Counted from the first letter of the stretch, positions 39,229-51,202 are shown. The stretch: DNA of 64,000 nt from Aquila chrysaetos chrysaetos (GCF_900496995.4 NC_044029.1:14384001-14448000), one strand, 5' to 3'. Numbers and translations: made by a program. The notes: a model not told the origin generated them from the letters alone.

Positions 39229-41069
39229 AAGGTTCTGGATATATCAAAAGAAAAAGGCAGAAAGGCAGGTAAGCAAAATAAAAAAGGCACTTTAAACTTC
39301 TTTTTCACCACCTTTCACCAGAAATTTGATTTTAAATGTATTTCATTTTACAAGAATATTAGCTTTAGACTGGAGTTTAGCAGCTCATGTTAGAAGTCAG
39401 GAGTCAATGACTGACTCCTCTATGTTTGGGATGAGGAAAGACAGAGAGGATTGTTTCTTACACTTACATAGTCTTTCCTGGAGTTCTCTTGGTTCTGCGT
39501 AGCTGCTCATTCCTCAATATTAGCAGTAAAGACTGTTCCAGCCTTCAAAAAATATTGTCCAAATATCTGTTTCTGAGTAGGTCATTAATTTTCAGGGACT
39601 TGCCAGCTATCCTGCACAGTAGGTGGGAAAAAATGTTGTGCTGCTTGGGTGTGATGCCAACAATAACTAGCAATTCACAGCTATGATTTCTCACCAAGTA
39701 ATTATAACTTTTACTTTACTAGGAGAAAGAAAATAATACTAAGAATGAATATTTTAATAACATTTACCCATTACCAAATCATTCTTAAGTTTTCTTTGGG
39801 AAAAGGAGCTAGGAGCCTTTCTTATTGGCTGGAAATTTCCACTAACTTTCTTGGGAATTCCAGCCATGCTAAAAATACAGTATCTGTATACCTATATGGC
39901 AAAGCTCATCTTCTTTTCCTAGTAGGATGCCTTCTCTATCCCACACAGACATCTCACAGTTGTATCATGGTGTTTATGAGGTTTTTGGCACAGGTTCCTT
40001 CTCAGTTCCATTCTGTAGAGTGCTTGGGCATTCCTGAAGGTAGGTCTTCCAATATTCAGTTAACCTCTTCCTGAAAATGTCTCTGCTTCTTAGCATCATA
40101 ACCATGTACTGTTAGTGTAATGTTGTTTGTCTCAATTTAGCATTGATACCTTTGTCTGGTCAAGGGAAATCTAGAGCAGGATCATGAGGAAAAGACTCCA
40201 ACACCCATGGGGAAAAAGTGCTAGTCAGGTTTGTATAGTATTTCCTTTCCCTAGGTAACCACAGTTTCATTTACTGCTTGACCATGTAATTAATTTGCAG
40301 TTCTTGTTATAAGAGGCCATTGTATTTTATTTCATTTTGGGGAGATACTGATCACTTCCAGATTTAATACCATTTCAGACTCATGTTAACTTGCAGGTCT
40401 ACTACTACGTGTCATCCAGGCTCAGAATTTTCCCATCAATAGGAACTCAGTTTTTCTGGGATCTCAGTGCACATTAGAAATGCAAAGCTTCCCAGTAATA
40501 TCATGGAGGTGGGTTTTGTATTTTCCTGTAGATCCTTTCTAAGACATTACCTGTCCATGCACATAAGAGATCCAGTGTTGCAGGCACTTCCTCACTTCTG
40601 TATTTTATTCAGGCAATGTTTGTTCTTTTAAATTAGAAGGTTCTTGGTACATGGTCTTCAGTCAAGATGGTTTTTTTAAGGTGCTTAAAGTTAAGCCCTG
40701 AAGCCTGCATTTTGCACCAGTTCAGTTTTCTAATGACCTAGATCACTGGGAGCTGTGGACAGCCATGCATTTGGGAAATTCAAGCCAATGCCCCAACACA
40801 GCCTCAGGAGTTTAAACTCCCATTTTTTAAAACTTTGCCTCCATTATTTACAGATTTTGACTAATGCAGAGGGACCACTCTGTGTCCTCCCTCTGTTAGA
40901 TTGAGGAAAATATATAAAAGAGTTAAGGAAGATATAGGAAGGGATTGTGTGGTGGGGTTCGCATTTTGCCCTGATTTTTTGTTAATGCTAGGGATTGGGA
41001 ATGGAAGCTGTTAGTGCCTCAAGGAAGAGAGGAGACAAAGATTACCAGCTGCAGAATTTATGGGATGAG
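39229..41069. other. Non-coding stretch
   Basis: No gene supported. Short open frames carry no domain and no repeat family was recognised. Confidence 0.5.
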
Positions 41070-42125
41070 TATTATTCTTTAGAGCATTTATGACAGAAGG
41101 TACTTTTGGCTGAAATGTTACTCACACTCCTAAAAGAGAAGCTGGGGCAACTGGAGGTGCAACCATAGGTCAAGTCCAACATCAGGGATGGATGCTGGGA
41201 CATGATGGAGTAGGAGAAGATGACACAACTAACTGAAGAGGTGCAGATAACTTCTGATGATGCAGATAAGGAAAACAGAGCTTGGTGGAAAGGGACATCC
41301 AAAGAAACATCCAACAACAAGAAGGACTACCTAGCAGAAGAGAAGTAGGATAACAGAAGACAGCTGCTACAGAAAAGAAAACGTGGAAGGTGGAATGGAA
41401 AGGAGAAAGAGAGGAAGACAGCGCTGGTGTAAGAAAATAAAGTATGGGTATGAAGGATAGCTGGGGATTAGAACCAAAGGGAGAAAATAGATGATACACA
41501 TCTGATTTGGGAGAGAAATACAGATGGCATGAAATGAGTTACAAACAAATGGAAGAACCCTCTTCATGCCCTCACGGAAAACAGGGGCAATTTTGTGTGA
41601 CAGAGGCAGATTTGTGTGATTGGTATTCCTCACTAAGAAAAATCAACAGGCTTGCCACCAGAACAGGCCCAGAGGACAAAAAAGCACACTGGTTTTTAGG
41701 CTCTGGGATGCATGGAAGTAGAGACAAATTGGCAAAAACACTTTATGGTGGGAAAAATAAAATTAGCATTGCTATGTTAGCACTAGGCCAGCCAGGTAGC
41801 ATTCTGAGAGAAGCAAAGCAGGGGACCTCAGTGGCACTGCTGTCTTTTCTAGTGAAAGAGAGAGAAGTTATGACAACAAAAAGAAATAGGCTACTGGGAC
41901 GGTTTGGGGGTTCCAGCTTATGGAACTAAGTTGGTAATTCACAAGGAAGGTTTTTTAGAAATAAATGCAGAGAGAAGGTTGAGAGACACTCATGTAATCT
42001 TCAAGTCTTGTTTTATTTCACAGCAACAGTGAAATTAGGTAAAGGGTAGCAAAAATGCAGTTAAAGGGTACAAAGTTATTGCAAAACCAAAGAATGCCAA
42101 AAGGAATAAAGAGAAAATATTAATA

Positions 42126-42329
42126 ATGAGTAGAGTCACAGTCAAGTGGGTGCTGCAGATACAATCATGTAATCTAGCTAAAGAATTGAATGAAGTCAGA
42201 AAGAAACAATTGAAGCAGGTAAAGATTGAAAGAAGTAAGGTAAAGAACCTCAAAAATAAATTGGAGGAATCTGAACAACTGATGCATTACATGAATTTAA
42301 GTATTACAGAGAAAAAAGAGGCAGAATAG
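42126..42329 (+). pseudogene. Coiled-coil ORF fragment, probably LINE ORF1-like
   Basis: A 67-codon frame whose second half is rich in K, E and regularly spaced L/V (LAKELNEVRKKQLKQVKIER, then SKVKNLKNKLEESEQL), a heptad pattern typical of a coiled coil. CR1 and other LINE ORF1 proteins contain such segments, and the endonuclease motif of a LINE lies 280 bp downstream on the same strand, so an ORF1 remnant is the best guess. It could instead be a retropseudogene of a cellular coiled-coil protein. The frame closes at 42329, so the product would be truncated. Confidence 0.3.
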
Positions 42330-42601
42330 AGGAGGCAGATGAACTGCTAAATACCTGTTGAAGGGTATGAGTATTCAGAGAAGAAAGTAAGGTAAATGCA
42401 CCAGGCAGGCGTTGTACATGTTTAGATGCAGAATGCTGTAAAACAATGAGAAAAAGGAGCATGCATAGAAGACAGTAGATACTCAATCTGGGGAAGAAAT
42501 TAAGAAAATTATTCTGTGAACAGATCTTGAAGATCAGTTTTACATATCGAGAGAGTTCCCTTTAACATTAATGTAGAAATAATTTTACTAGGCATTGTGT
42601 T

Positions 42602-42643
42602 GGGGACATTAATTTCCCTGACACGACTTGGAGAGCAAATGCT
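42602..42643 (+). pseudogene. LINE apurinic-endonuclease motif (GDINFPDTTWRANA)
   Basis: GGGACATTAATTTCCCTGAC, followed by ACGACTTGGAGAGCAAATGC, translates to GDINFPDTTWRANA. This matches the GDFN-x-P-x-x-x-W motif of the CR1/L2-type AP endonuclease, which nicks target DNA for target-primed reverse transcription. The D and N of GDxN are the conserved active-site residues and are kept here. The surrounding frame is interrupted, so the enzyme is not made. Confidence 0.65.
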
Positions 42644-43320
42644 ATTGGTAATTGTAAGACCACCAGTGCTGACAAGAGAACAATGCAGCACATTTGGGGA
42701 TGGATTTTATTTAGTGTTTTCACTATTGAAAGTGCTATAAAATTCTGGAGGATGACCATGAGGTTTCGTGATGCCATAAAGTGAAGACGTACTGCCAATA
42801 TCCAGCAGGATCAGACTATCATATGAGAAGCATTGGGTTACTTTGAGAATTACAATGCTAGCTAGAAATGGCTGAACGTTACAAGAAAAATGTACAAGTG
42901 TTTTTGAAATAAGCCAGGGATTCATTAATGGAAGACAACAGACACGTTGAAAGATGTGCCTGTGCTAACCTAAGGCTGGGAAGAATGAGGAAGACTAGCT
43001 GATCACGGGACCGCCCCGTAGTGCAGAAGCTGAAGAAGGCACAAGCGATCGTAGGACGTGCGAGGTGAGCTGTTTCTGAGAGAGGAGGAGGGAGGCGATC
43101 CTTGGCGCCCGCTGAGCAATTGCACTCACCTGTGCTGGGGGAAGCGAGCTGCCCTGAAACAGAGGAGGGACGCTTGACTGATGGGGAGTCAGGGACTCTG
43201 CTTTGTGAGAGAATTTAAAATCAATTCTCAGGAAGAAGACTGAAAGGGAACACCATGACAAACACACCATGCGTTCAGATCAAACTGGGAGTGAGAACAA
43301 ATATCGTAGCCACCAGAAGT

Positions 43321-43860
43321 GGAAGGTTGTGGAACAGCCCTCCTACTGCAATAGTGCAGGCAAGACCCTAGCAGCTTTTAAGGTGGAGCTTAATGCATGG
43401 GAGCTGTCTGGCACGAAGGGGACTCGGTAACCCAGGTGCTCCTGTCCCCCAGCAGTCAGCCAGGACCCCCAGCTCCACCTGCGGGTCCAGGAGCTCGGGG
43501 CAGGCACAGGCTGGGACCCCACGTCTGATGGCGGCCATGTTGCCGGCAGCCATGTTGCCGGCGGCCCTGGGCCCAGCCCAAGCCCGCAGAGCCTGGTGGG
43601 GCTGTCCGGACGGACTCCAGCCCTGCCGCCTTCCCTCGCTGTCTCCAGTGATCGCCAGGGGGCTGGCAGTGCTGTGGCTGTCACCATCATGGCCCTGCTT
43701 GGGGGCTGCAGGCCTGCACCCACCAGAAGGTTACTGCCTGGCCAGAGTGTGGGCTGCCTGCAGCTCCTGGCTCGTCCTGAAGCGGGCAACCCCACTCCGG
43801 CCACTCCATGGCAATTCCCTTCCAACCTTAGGGGTACCTTCCTAGAACAAGGCAAACAGG
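43321..43860 (+). pseudogene. LINE ORF2 C-terminus and CpG-rich 3' region
   Basis: GGAAGGTTGTGGAACAGCCC and GCAGCTTTTAAGGTGGAGCT give, in two frames separated by a shift, RLWNSPPTAIVQARP and AAFKVELNA. This is the usual 'WNSLP..VV.A.....FK..LD' end of CR1-type ORF2. After it the base composition changes sharply to C+G-rich with many CpG through 43850. Long frames on both strands here (43343-43855 minus, 43393-43845 plus) come from this composition, not from a gene. Alternatively the CpG block is a true CpG island unrelated to the LINE. Confidence 0.45.
43524..43570. promoter_or_regulatory. CpG cluster with YY1-like motifs
   Basis: ATGGCGGCCATGTTG at 43528-43542 contains back-to-back YY1-type half motifs (ATGGCGG and GCCATGTTG), and GCCATGTTGCCGGC is repeated in tandem right after it. 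YY1 is known to bind such sequence in many promoters. No transcript start is visible, so activity is only a possibility. Confidence 0.3.
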
Positions 43861-46800
43861 AGGGTCATGCAATCCAAGGACTGTTAAAGAGCCTGTGTTA
43901 GTATGGATCCAGGTCTTGAGATCCTAATAAAAATGATAATTGCTAAGTAATTACGCACTGGTTGTGCATGGCTGTCTGTAATGCACCGGTTGTAATTTCC
44001 TCATTGGCTTCATGGCCTTTCTAAGGAGATCAATGTCTGCATACACATCTTCTGGTTGGAGAAACAGCAGCCAGGTACTCAAAGGCCACCCAGCAAAGTG
44101 GGGGCAGAGACCGAAGCAGAACTGAGCTCTTCCTACATCTGCTTGGGGTCTGGCCGACACCTGCTCAGAAAGACCTCAGAAAAACTGCATTTCTTATGGT
44201 GGCCTGACTACAGTGAGTAAAAACCAGGCCCATGGACTGTGCTAATGCTTTGCCCAGTATCTAAAATGCTAAATAACCTATCAGTGACATCAGATCTAAG
44301 TTTAAAAGATGCCCATTTTTGATGGCAATGCCTAGAATGGAAGAACAATAATGGTTGTGTTGGTTATAGCACTGAAAATATCTTTTAAAATGTTTAGAAC
44401 CATCAGTCATTGCTCTAATGGCCAAATTGTCATGGATGGTCCAAGCAAAGGAAGCTAGTCCCTGTATTTGGTTGAAACTCTTTTGAATGCTCATTTGTCT
44501 TGCATTTTCATGAAGGCAACAGTTTTTCCTGTCTCTTCCACTCAGGGAATTAACTCTTTTCCAGCGCTGTATTGGAGGACTGTGAAACCCTGCATCCGAT
44601 CCTGTGACTGGCAATAGGCATCTCTCCTGTCGAGCAACACAACATATCATCTGTCTTGCACGTGGTTAAAAGTAAGAGCTACATCCATTAATATGCTTGC
44701 TGATGCCAGGGATGCTTCCCTTGGAGTATGCTTCAGTGTTGGGGAGTACATTCCCTGAATTGCATTTTTTAAAAAATCTGGCCACAACATATTGTACAAG
44801 GACTCAGTTGATTAAGTTTTCCATTTTTTTAATGGACTAAATATCAGATCCTTTGGTAATTTAAATGAGTGTAGCTTTTGGAATGGCTTATGTCAGCTGA
44901 GAATCTGTCTCTGTCTCTCCTAATAACATCTAATCTCAGTTCACTCTGGTATTCAAAATGATCCAAATAGATTATCTTGGAAGTTATTGCAAGGTGAATA
45001 GGCTCCTAACATACAGTTAATGCAAGTCAAATGCTGTACTTACCAAATTTTTCTGGCTGAGCTCTATACCTCTGAAAACCAACATTTATAATAGAAGTGT
45101 TGACAAAGCCTTTAAACAGGGAATTGTAATAGAGGTGTTAGACTAAATATATTAGCATGTATTTGAGAAGATTGAATAAAATTGTAGCTTTTCTTGAGAT
45201 GAAAGTCAAATTCTGTAAAGAGAAAATCAAGGTCTTTGTACTGAAGTGTGGCATCCAGGGCAACTTTTTCCAAGGTATGGAATGCTTTACCTAGAACAGG
45301 CTTGGCTAAATCCTTCTATTTGCTTATGTGGTATAAAGTGAATTTAAAATAACTGGAGCAACAAGCAGAGGTTTTCCTGCTGCAAGGGAGTCCTCTGCCT
45401 GCAGAAACATCATGGCAGTATGGAAGTATCTTGTGCATCGGTCATGTTTTCACCCTTGAAATAAATGAAAGCCATTTGCCGTATGTGGACAGTGGAGGAG
45501 GCTAACACTGAGGTATGTTTGCTGAGGCTCTTCATTTGGTGGAAAAATAAAAAAGATCTACTTTTAAATACAGTTCTCCTGGGATTAAGGAATTACAATC
45601 AGCTTTTTTTGCAGCCCTTTTCTCTGCCATCTCCAAATATAGACCAGCTAGAGTGGAAAATCTAACTCTTAGTGCAAATGTATTCAGTACACAAAATTGG
45701 TATGTGCCTATATATTGGTAGGTTAACCACTTTGCATGCTCTTCTGGGACTTTTAGATGTATGTACTCAGACAGCTATTTATGTGCTGGGATTTTTCACA
45801 TAATTTAGGGGTACACAAGCTCATACTGCTAGTTTAAAAATGTAAATCCATTTGTATAAACATGTGCAGCCAATACGGAATTCTGTACATGTGACAGCAC
45901 TGAAACCATGAATGAACCAACTGAGATGAACAAAGTTAAGTCTGATAATGTATAAACTCAGCAGGACTCTAGACAAAAAGCGCCAGAGACTTTAAAACAA
46001 AAAAAAGGAAATGTTTATGTTGGATGATCTTGAAAGTATATAACAATACCAGCAATGTCAGTTTCTTCATTCTATGGTCACCATGGACATCCCAAATTCC
46101 CTATGAATATCCAGCCATGTGCCATTTTAAAACAAACTGACCCTCCCATAATTATTCCTTTTAACTATTAATATGTGTTCTTGAACAAACACACACTTGC
46201 ATTTATGTGCAGACAGATGTCTATGATCTATGCTTTCCCTTGTGCTAATGATTTAAAACAGAAATATTTAAATTTGACTGTCTCCTTTGTTAAAATATTT
46301 GCTACTTGAATATCTGAATGTTGTAGTTTTTAAGAAACTGCATGAAACTAAAACATCATGTAGCCTCACTTGATGCCTGATGAACAAATATTGTGGCTTT
46401 TATCTACAAAGAATTTTTGTGATGTCACTGATAGGACACGACTTGTTTAGAACAAATTTGGGGAGTGGCCTTATAGTCCTCATTCTATTCATTAAAACTT
46501 CAAAAGAAACTAGGAGGCATTTGGGATGAATGACACTATAGGAGCAAGTTTACTCAGATGTCATTTACCCTCAGGTGCCATTTTGCTGGCATAGATTTTT
46601 TTTGGATTATCACTACCTTGTAGCATGTAAATACTGAAATTGTAATTTACACAAAATTTTTTTTTCTTGTAGGATTAACGTAAGAATAATATTAAAGATG
46701 GAGGAAGGAATAGGTTATCTGATGTGCTCCTACTCCCTTGCATCTGGAAATTTCTTAGTTTTCATATACTGAAAGCATTTGTGGTGTGTTTTTTAAAAAG

Positions 46801-48009
46801 TGGTGGAAGAAGAGTCTGAATGAAGAAGTAAGACAGGGCACAGAGGAACCTAGGGAGAAAGCTAAGGTCCAGAAATCCAGTACGAAGCCCATTTGCTTGT
46901 TGAAATAACTGCTATTTGCAGCTGAGAATGCTCATCAAGTTCCAAATACTTGGCTGCGGTTCTCTTTCCATAAACATTGGAGTCACATCATACATGTCTA
47001 CAAGGCTCAGCCACACCTCTTCTGCCTTTGCCTCAGAATCCCTGCCTCTAGTGGTGCAGCCAACACAACAGTCCAGAACACTCTCCTTATCATTCGTAAT
47101 TCCTCCATTTAAAGTTTGTTTTGGGGCTGCAAGAGGCAAAGTCTTTCCCCTATCTCTCTCCAATGCAGCGTGGCTGACCTCTTTGGACATTGGCAGACCA
47201 GGTTTTTCTTATGTTTCATGAGAGCCTGAGTTTAACCTATGTGTTGATAGAAATAGCTGGTGATGTTTTAACTTTCAAGAAGAGTTTGACGCTTTAGGGG
47301 CTATCTCCACCCTGTTGACCTATTTAGCCTAAACAGATTGCCAAAGCTTTGGGGATGCCAAAGGTTGTGCTAGCTAGTTCCATTTGGGTCTCCCACCCAA
47401 ACAAAAGGGTGGAGAATTCCAGATGCAGTGTGATTCAGGAAGGCCAAAAACCCTTCAAGACTCCATGAAAAATATTTATTTTTCATTTTTTAAGCCAATC
47501 CAGAAGAAACAGCACATCCTTTTTGCCTTTAACTCAGGCATGAGAGAAATTTGAACCACCACTGAAGGTGGAAATTCCATGTACCTGATCTTATTGCTGT
47601 GTTTTTAAGCAGAACCACAATGGTTTTAGTGGAGTGTTTTGGTTAAAACAAAGGTCAGTCTACCGCTTGCGCTGTTTTGGTTTGTTGCATTTAAATGTAC
47701 ATGGTAAAATGTAGTGACAGCTCTTTGCCTGTGTGTTGACAATGTATGTGCAAGTAGTGTTACTTGTAGTTACACTTGCATTTTAGGTGTAACATACATA
47801 CAAAACTCAGCTTGTCACTGGTGCTAACTGACAGGCTTTGCCAAAATGGACTGCTCTTGTGCTTTCCCCGATATCTGTTGGATGAATCCTAGGAAGCATT
47901 TCATTATGCCATTGATAACCTGACCAGGAGTGCAGCAAAAAACTCTCTCTAGAGCATAGTGGAGGCAGTAGCTATGTATTACCTATTGGAGGTTTTCTTT
48001 ATTCAGATT
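43861..48009. other. Non-coding stretch
   Basis: No supported gene. The 129-codon minus frame at 44261-44650 has no recognisable domain or splice partner. A 28-base minus segment near 45045-45072 has acceptor and donor but is too short to judge. At 46910-47220 both strands carry open frames of about 90-100 codons in a locally less AT-rich patch, without a domain. Confidence 0.5.
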
Positions 48010-48444
48010 TGCACTGGTTTTGGCTGGGATAGAGTTAAATTTCTTCATAGTAGCTAGTATGGGGCTATGTTTTGGATTTGTGATAAAAACAGTGTTGATA
48101 ACACAGGGATGTTTTGGTTACTGCTGAAAGGTGCTTACGCAGGGTCAAGGCCTTTTCTGCTTCTCAGACTGCCCTGCCAGCGAGTAGGCTGGGGGCGCAC
48201 AAGAAGTTGGGACAGCTGACCCCAGCTGACCAAAGGGATATCCCAGACCATAACGCATCATGCTGGGCAAGAAAAGCTGGGGATGTGGAGGTTGGCGGGG
48301 GCTGCCATTGCTCGGGAACTGTCTTTATCTCAGCCCACGAGTTTTCTCACTTTTACCCTTCTGATTCTCCCACCTATCCCACCATGGGGGTGTGAGTGAG
48401 CAGCTGCATGGTGCTCAGCTGCCTACTGGGATTAAACCACCACA
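48010..48444 (+). mobile_element. Solo ERVL-type LTR with internal deletion
   Basis: The same family and orientation as the LTR at 28111: it starts TGCACTGGTTTTGGCTGGGA and ends GGGATTAAACCACCACA. The flanks are AGATT at 48005-48009 and AGATT at 48445-48449, a perfect 5-bp target duplication typical of ERVL. It is 435 bp. Compared with the first copy it jumps from GCCATTGCTCGGGAACTG to TCTTTATCTCAGCCCACGAG, and the TATA box and ATTAAA signal are not present. The promoter is therefore lost. The plus frame at 48114-48395 lies inside it. Confidence 0.9.
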
Positions 48445-49235
48445 AGATTTGAACTGCCACGTGAGCCCATTTGACTCTCTTCTGAATCCCTGGAAATCAT
48501 AGTTCAGAATGTGGTTTGGGTACTTGTCACGAATGTGCATCTACAGTGCTTAATTGGCCTTGTTTCTGCTCTGCTGCACTCCTAACCAGTTTTATTCCAA
48601 TAGTAGTGGAGAAAAAGAATAGATAAAGTGGATGAAATTCATCTGACTAAATATAAACATCTACAATAAAAATAATCACTTTTGGCTCCCTTTGTAGTCA
48701 ATGGAGAGAAACAAACATTTGTGGAGTATGATTCATCTTGTTCCGAGGTAGGTGTCTAAACTCGTTTGGATGAATCATGTCCTAAAAATGCCTGATTCTC
48801 TACATAATGAGAGCTGCTGGTGACAACTTCAGGTGTAGGTTTCTTCACTTTAGAAACCCTTATCCAAAGGGAGATGAAGTGAATCTCACCTAAGGAGATT
48901 CTAAGAACAGATAAACTACCACCTAAGGCCAGACCATCTAGCTTAGTACCACCAAGGACTGATGCCTGAGACAACATACTTAAAGAATAATGCAAGACCC
49001 AGGCAAGTATTATCTTTCCTCGTTATACTCCCCCAGCTTCTGGTAGTCAGCAGATTCGAGTCTCCATGTGCCAGAGGTTTCACCCCAGTCATTGTTTATT
49101 GTAGCTATTAGTGATGTCTTCTATGCATTTGTCTAGGCCAGTGAATTAATGTACCCCACTAACCCTCCTCACCATACTCTCCTCTGAGGCTTCAGCATTC
49201 TTGTCCAGGATTAAGAGTGTCGTACTATCTGTCCA
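48445..49235. other. Non-coding stretch with an ancient repeat piece
   Basis: From about 48680 to 48780, GTAGTCAATGGAGAGAAACA, GATTCATCTTG and TAGGTGTCTAAAC resemble the old amniote repeat marked by 'gaagtcaatgg...gattcatc...taggtgcctaa'. No gene is supported. Confidence 0.45.
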
Positions 49236-49845
49236 TGTATGGAAACTGTTTCAATCTAACCACTGATACTTTTCTCTATATTTTCTCTATTTCTATTATA
49301 TGCTCTGGGAACCAGAACTGCATGTTGTATTCAACACATATGTACTGCATGGATCATACTGATGTATTTTGTTCTCAATTACCTTCCTAATATTTCTTAA
49401 TGTTCTAGATGTCATTTTGATCACTACTGAGCATTACATTATTTTTGTAGGTAATTATTCACCATGTCTCCAGAACTGGTTTCCTTAAGAGTGAGTATTA
49501 ATAAATTAATGAACTGTAAGGTGCTTTTTCCTGTGTGCATTGCTTTACACTTGTCAATAGTAAACTTCAAATTCCATTTTCTATCTTAGCCCTAGAATAT
49601 TCTGAAATTCTGCTGCAATTCTTTACATTTATCTTGGTTATGGCTACTCTGGTTTATTTTATATGATCTGCAAGTATTGCAAGCATATTTGTTCATCCAG
49701 TTCCTGTGTAAATGTAAATCTGTTAAACAGAACAGATTTGGGAACAGATTAACATAGTACAACAGAGATACGCTCCTATAAAAAGTGATCTCTTAGCCTC
49801 AATCTTTGCTTTGTATATTTTAAGCAGTTGTTTATCCTATAACAG
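49236..49845 (-). mobile_element. Antisense CR1-class LINE reverse-transcriptase fragment
   Basis: On the minus strand the block contains ADHIK (degenerate ADDTK of the catalytic motif), then KELQQNF, then KWNLKFTIDKCKAM. This order and spacing fit the 'FADDTKL...EELQRDL...KWQMKFNVDKCKVM' part of CR1-type reverse transcriptase. Stops and frame changes lie between the pieces. It belongs to the same broad, old family as the fragment at 30640 and has the same orientation, but the two cover overlapping rather than identical parts. Confidence 0.7.
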
Positions 49846-51090
49846 CTTAATTTTTTTTGAAGTTTCTTCGACAGAGGATCTCACCAAAATCTGTTAAATT
49901 TTATGGTGAGTCTTTGCCAGTTAGAGATTAAAGGGGGTTTTCACCACAGAGAGAGAAAGTGAATTGTGAAATATTCATTGTATTAGCAGAGAACTGGGAT
50001 ATTAGGTAGTAGAGGAAAAGCACGGAAGATCATTTTATAATAAATAACAAAGGAATTCTGTGGAAAAGGGAAAGAATGGGAAACAAAAAGATAATTGCTT
50101 TCAACGTACAATAAATTAGTTTAAATAGGTTGCAATTCTAGTACTTGGAAAGAGCAAGATTCAAAGGAGGAATCTTCCCTCTCTCTCTGTTTCCAGCCTG
50201 CTCCTTTAGAGTCTGCCTGCTTCTGATGTGAAGCTGTAGCACACCATGCAAAGTATAAATATGGATTCCTTCAGAGGTTTGATGACATTTTGTTGGAAGA
50301 CACAAACATGTTTCTTGCAGATTTGTGATCTGCAAGAATTCCGTGTGTGCCAGTACCTTGGGGACCATGCCATAGATCACAGTTCAAAATTGCCAGTTCA
50401 CTCTATTTATTTACCTGGGTTAATAGTAACAAAAGAATATTGAACTGCAATTAAACTGAACTTGGAAAAGGATTTATGAAACCTTGTCAACTGTGTTATC
50501 CAACACAAAACCATTTGTGGGAGAACAAAGATAGTTCATTTAGAATATGTTGAAACCATAAGTGAAATCACCTTACAAATATTTTTCTCCTTGAACGGAT
50601 AACATCTGACAGACGGGAAAGCAATGCCTAACCCACTATTAACCATTACCAGGTTACCATTATAGTTAATTAGCAAGGCATTACCCATAATCCTCTGAAG
50701 ACAATCGTTCTCTGGCTGTCACCCAGGCCTGCTGCAGTATAGGCTCACTGACTCCAGAAGGCTGAGAAGAGGTTTTTTTCCTGCAAGAAGCATGTTGTGA
50801 AAGAAGCCTGGTGAAGGTGAAACACGTGTTGTTACTTCAGCTTTAGGAGACCAATTTGATCACATTAGCTGGCAGCACTTTTGATGTTCACTTCAATGTC
50901 AGGGAAATTTCTGCATCAATTTTCAAAACATAACTCTATATATTAATTGCTTTTTCTCTTTGGCAGATGCCTAATTTTAACTATGAACTAATTTGAAACC
51001 TGTGCCCTTGTTGAGAGCTCATCAATAGGTCATGAAAACCAGGTCACACTTTGAAAAACTGCAAGTTTTTTTCACTCTATGAAGACAAGA
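49846..51090. other. Non-coding stretch
   Basis: AT-rich sequence with no gene or nameable repeat. Confidence 0.5.
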
Positions 51091-51202
51091 GTTTAACATG
51101 TTCATTAAAGATCTAGATGTTGGGGCAGAGCGTACCCTCACGAAGTTTGCTGATGACATAAAACTGTGGGGAATGGCTGATACACCAGAGAGTCTTATTG
51201 CA
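51091..51202 (+). mobile_element. CR1 reverse-transcriptase fragment with FADD motif
   Basis: The frame reads FNMFIKDLDVGAERTLTKFA, then DDIKLWGMADTPE. This is the avian CR1 sequence '[33 protein letters not shown]' with few changes. FADD is the catalytic aspartate motif that coordinates metal in reverse transcription. Similarity stops abruptly after ADTPES. Both ends are cut, so it is a short, comparatively young, inactive piece, clearly closer to the avian CR1 consensus than the other LINE remnants here. Confidence 0.85.

Larger units (their letters stand above)
41070..43860 (+). mobile_element. Degraded CR1-class LINE, composite and deleted
   Basis: Several LINE landmarks occur in the correct order on the plus strand across a purine-rich block. 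There are coiled-coil-like peptides at about 41140-41300 (QLTEEVQITSDDADKENRAW) and 42165-42320, an endonuclease motif at 42602-42643, and the C-terminal ORF2 pattern 'WN-S-P...AAFK-EL' at about 43325-43400. A CpG-rich 3' part then ends near CAATTCCCTTCCAACCTTAG, like a CR1 3' end. The reverse-transcriptase core is missing and all frames are broken, so it is a fossil with large deletions, or two nested old insertions. The outer limits are approximate. The 140-codon frame at 41507-41929 lies within it and shows no other domain. Confidence 0.45.

Noticed and set aside
41507..41929. 140-codon plus frame
   Set aside because: No recognisable domain. It lies in the purine-rich LINE fossil, where stops are rarer because of composition.
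43343..43855. 170- and 150-codon frames on both strands in the CpG-rich block
   Set aside because: Open frames on both strands follow from high C+G with few stop codons. The peptides are low-complexity A/P/R/S and overlap a LINE tail.
44261..44650. 129-codon minus frame
   Set aside because: No domain, no splice partner and no codon pattern that I can see. Kept only as unexplained.
48114..48395. 93-codon plus frame
   Set aside because: Lies inside the second LTR.
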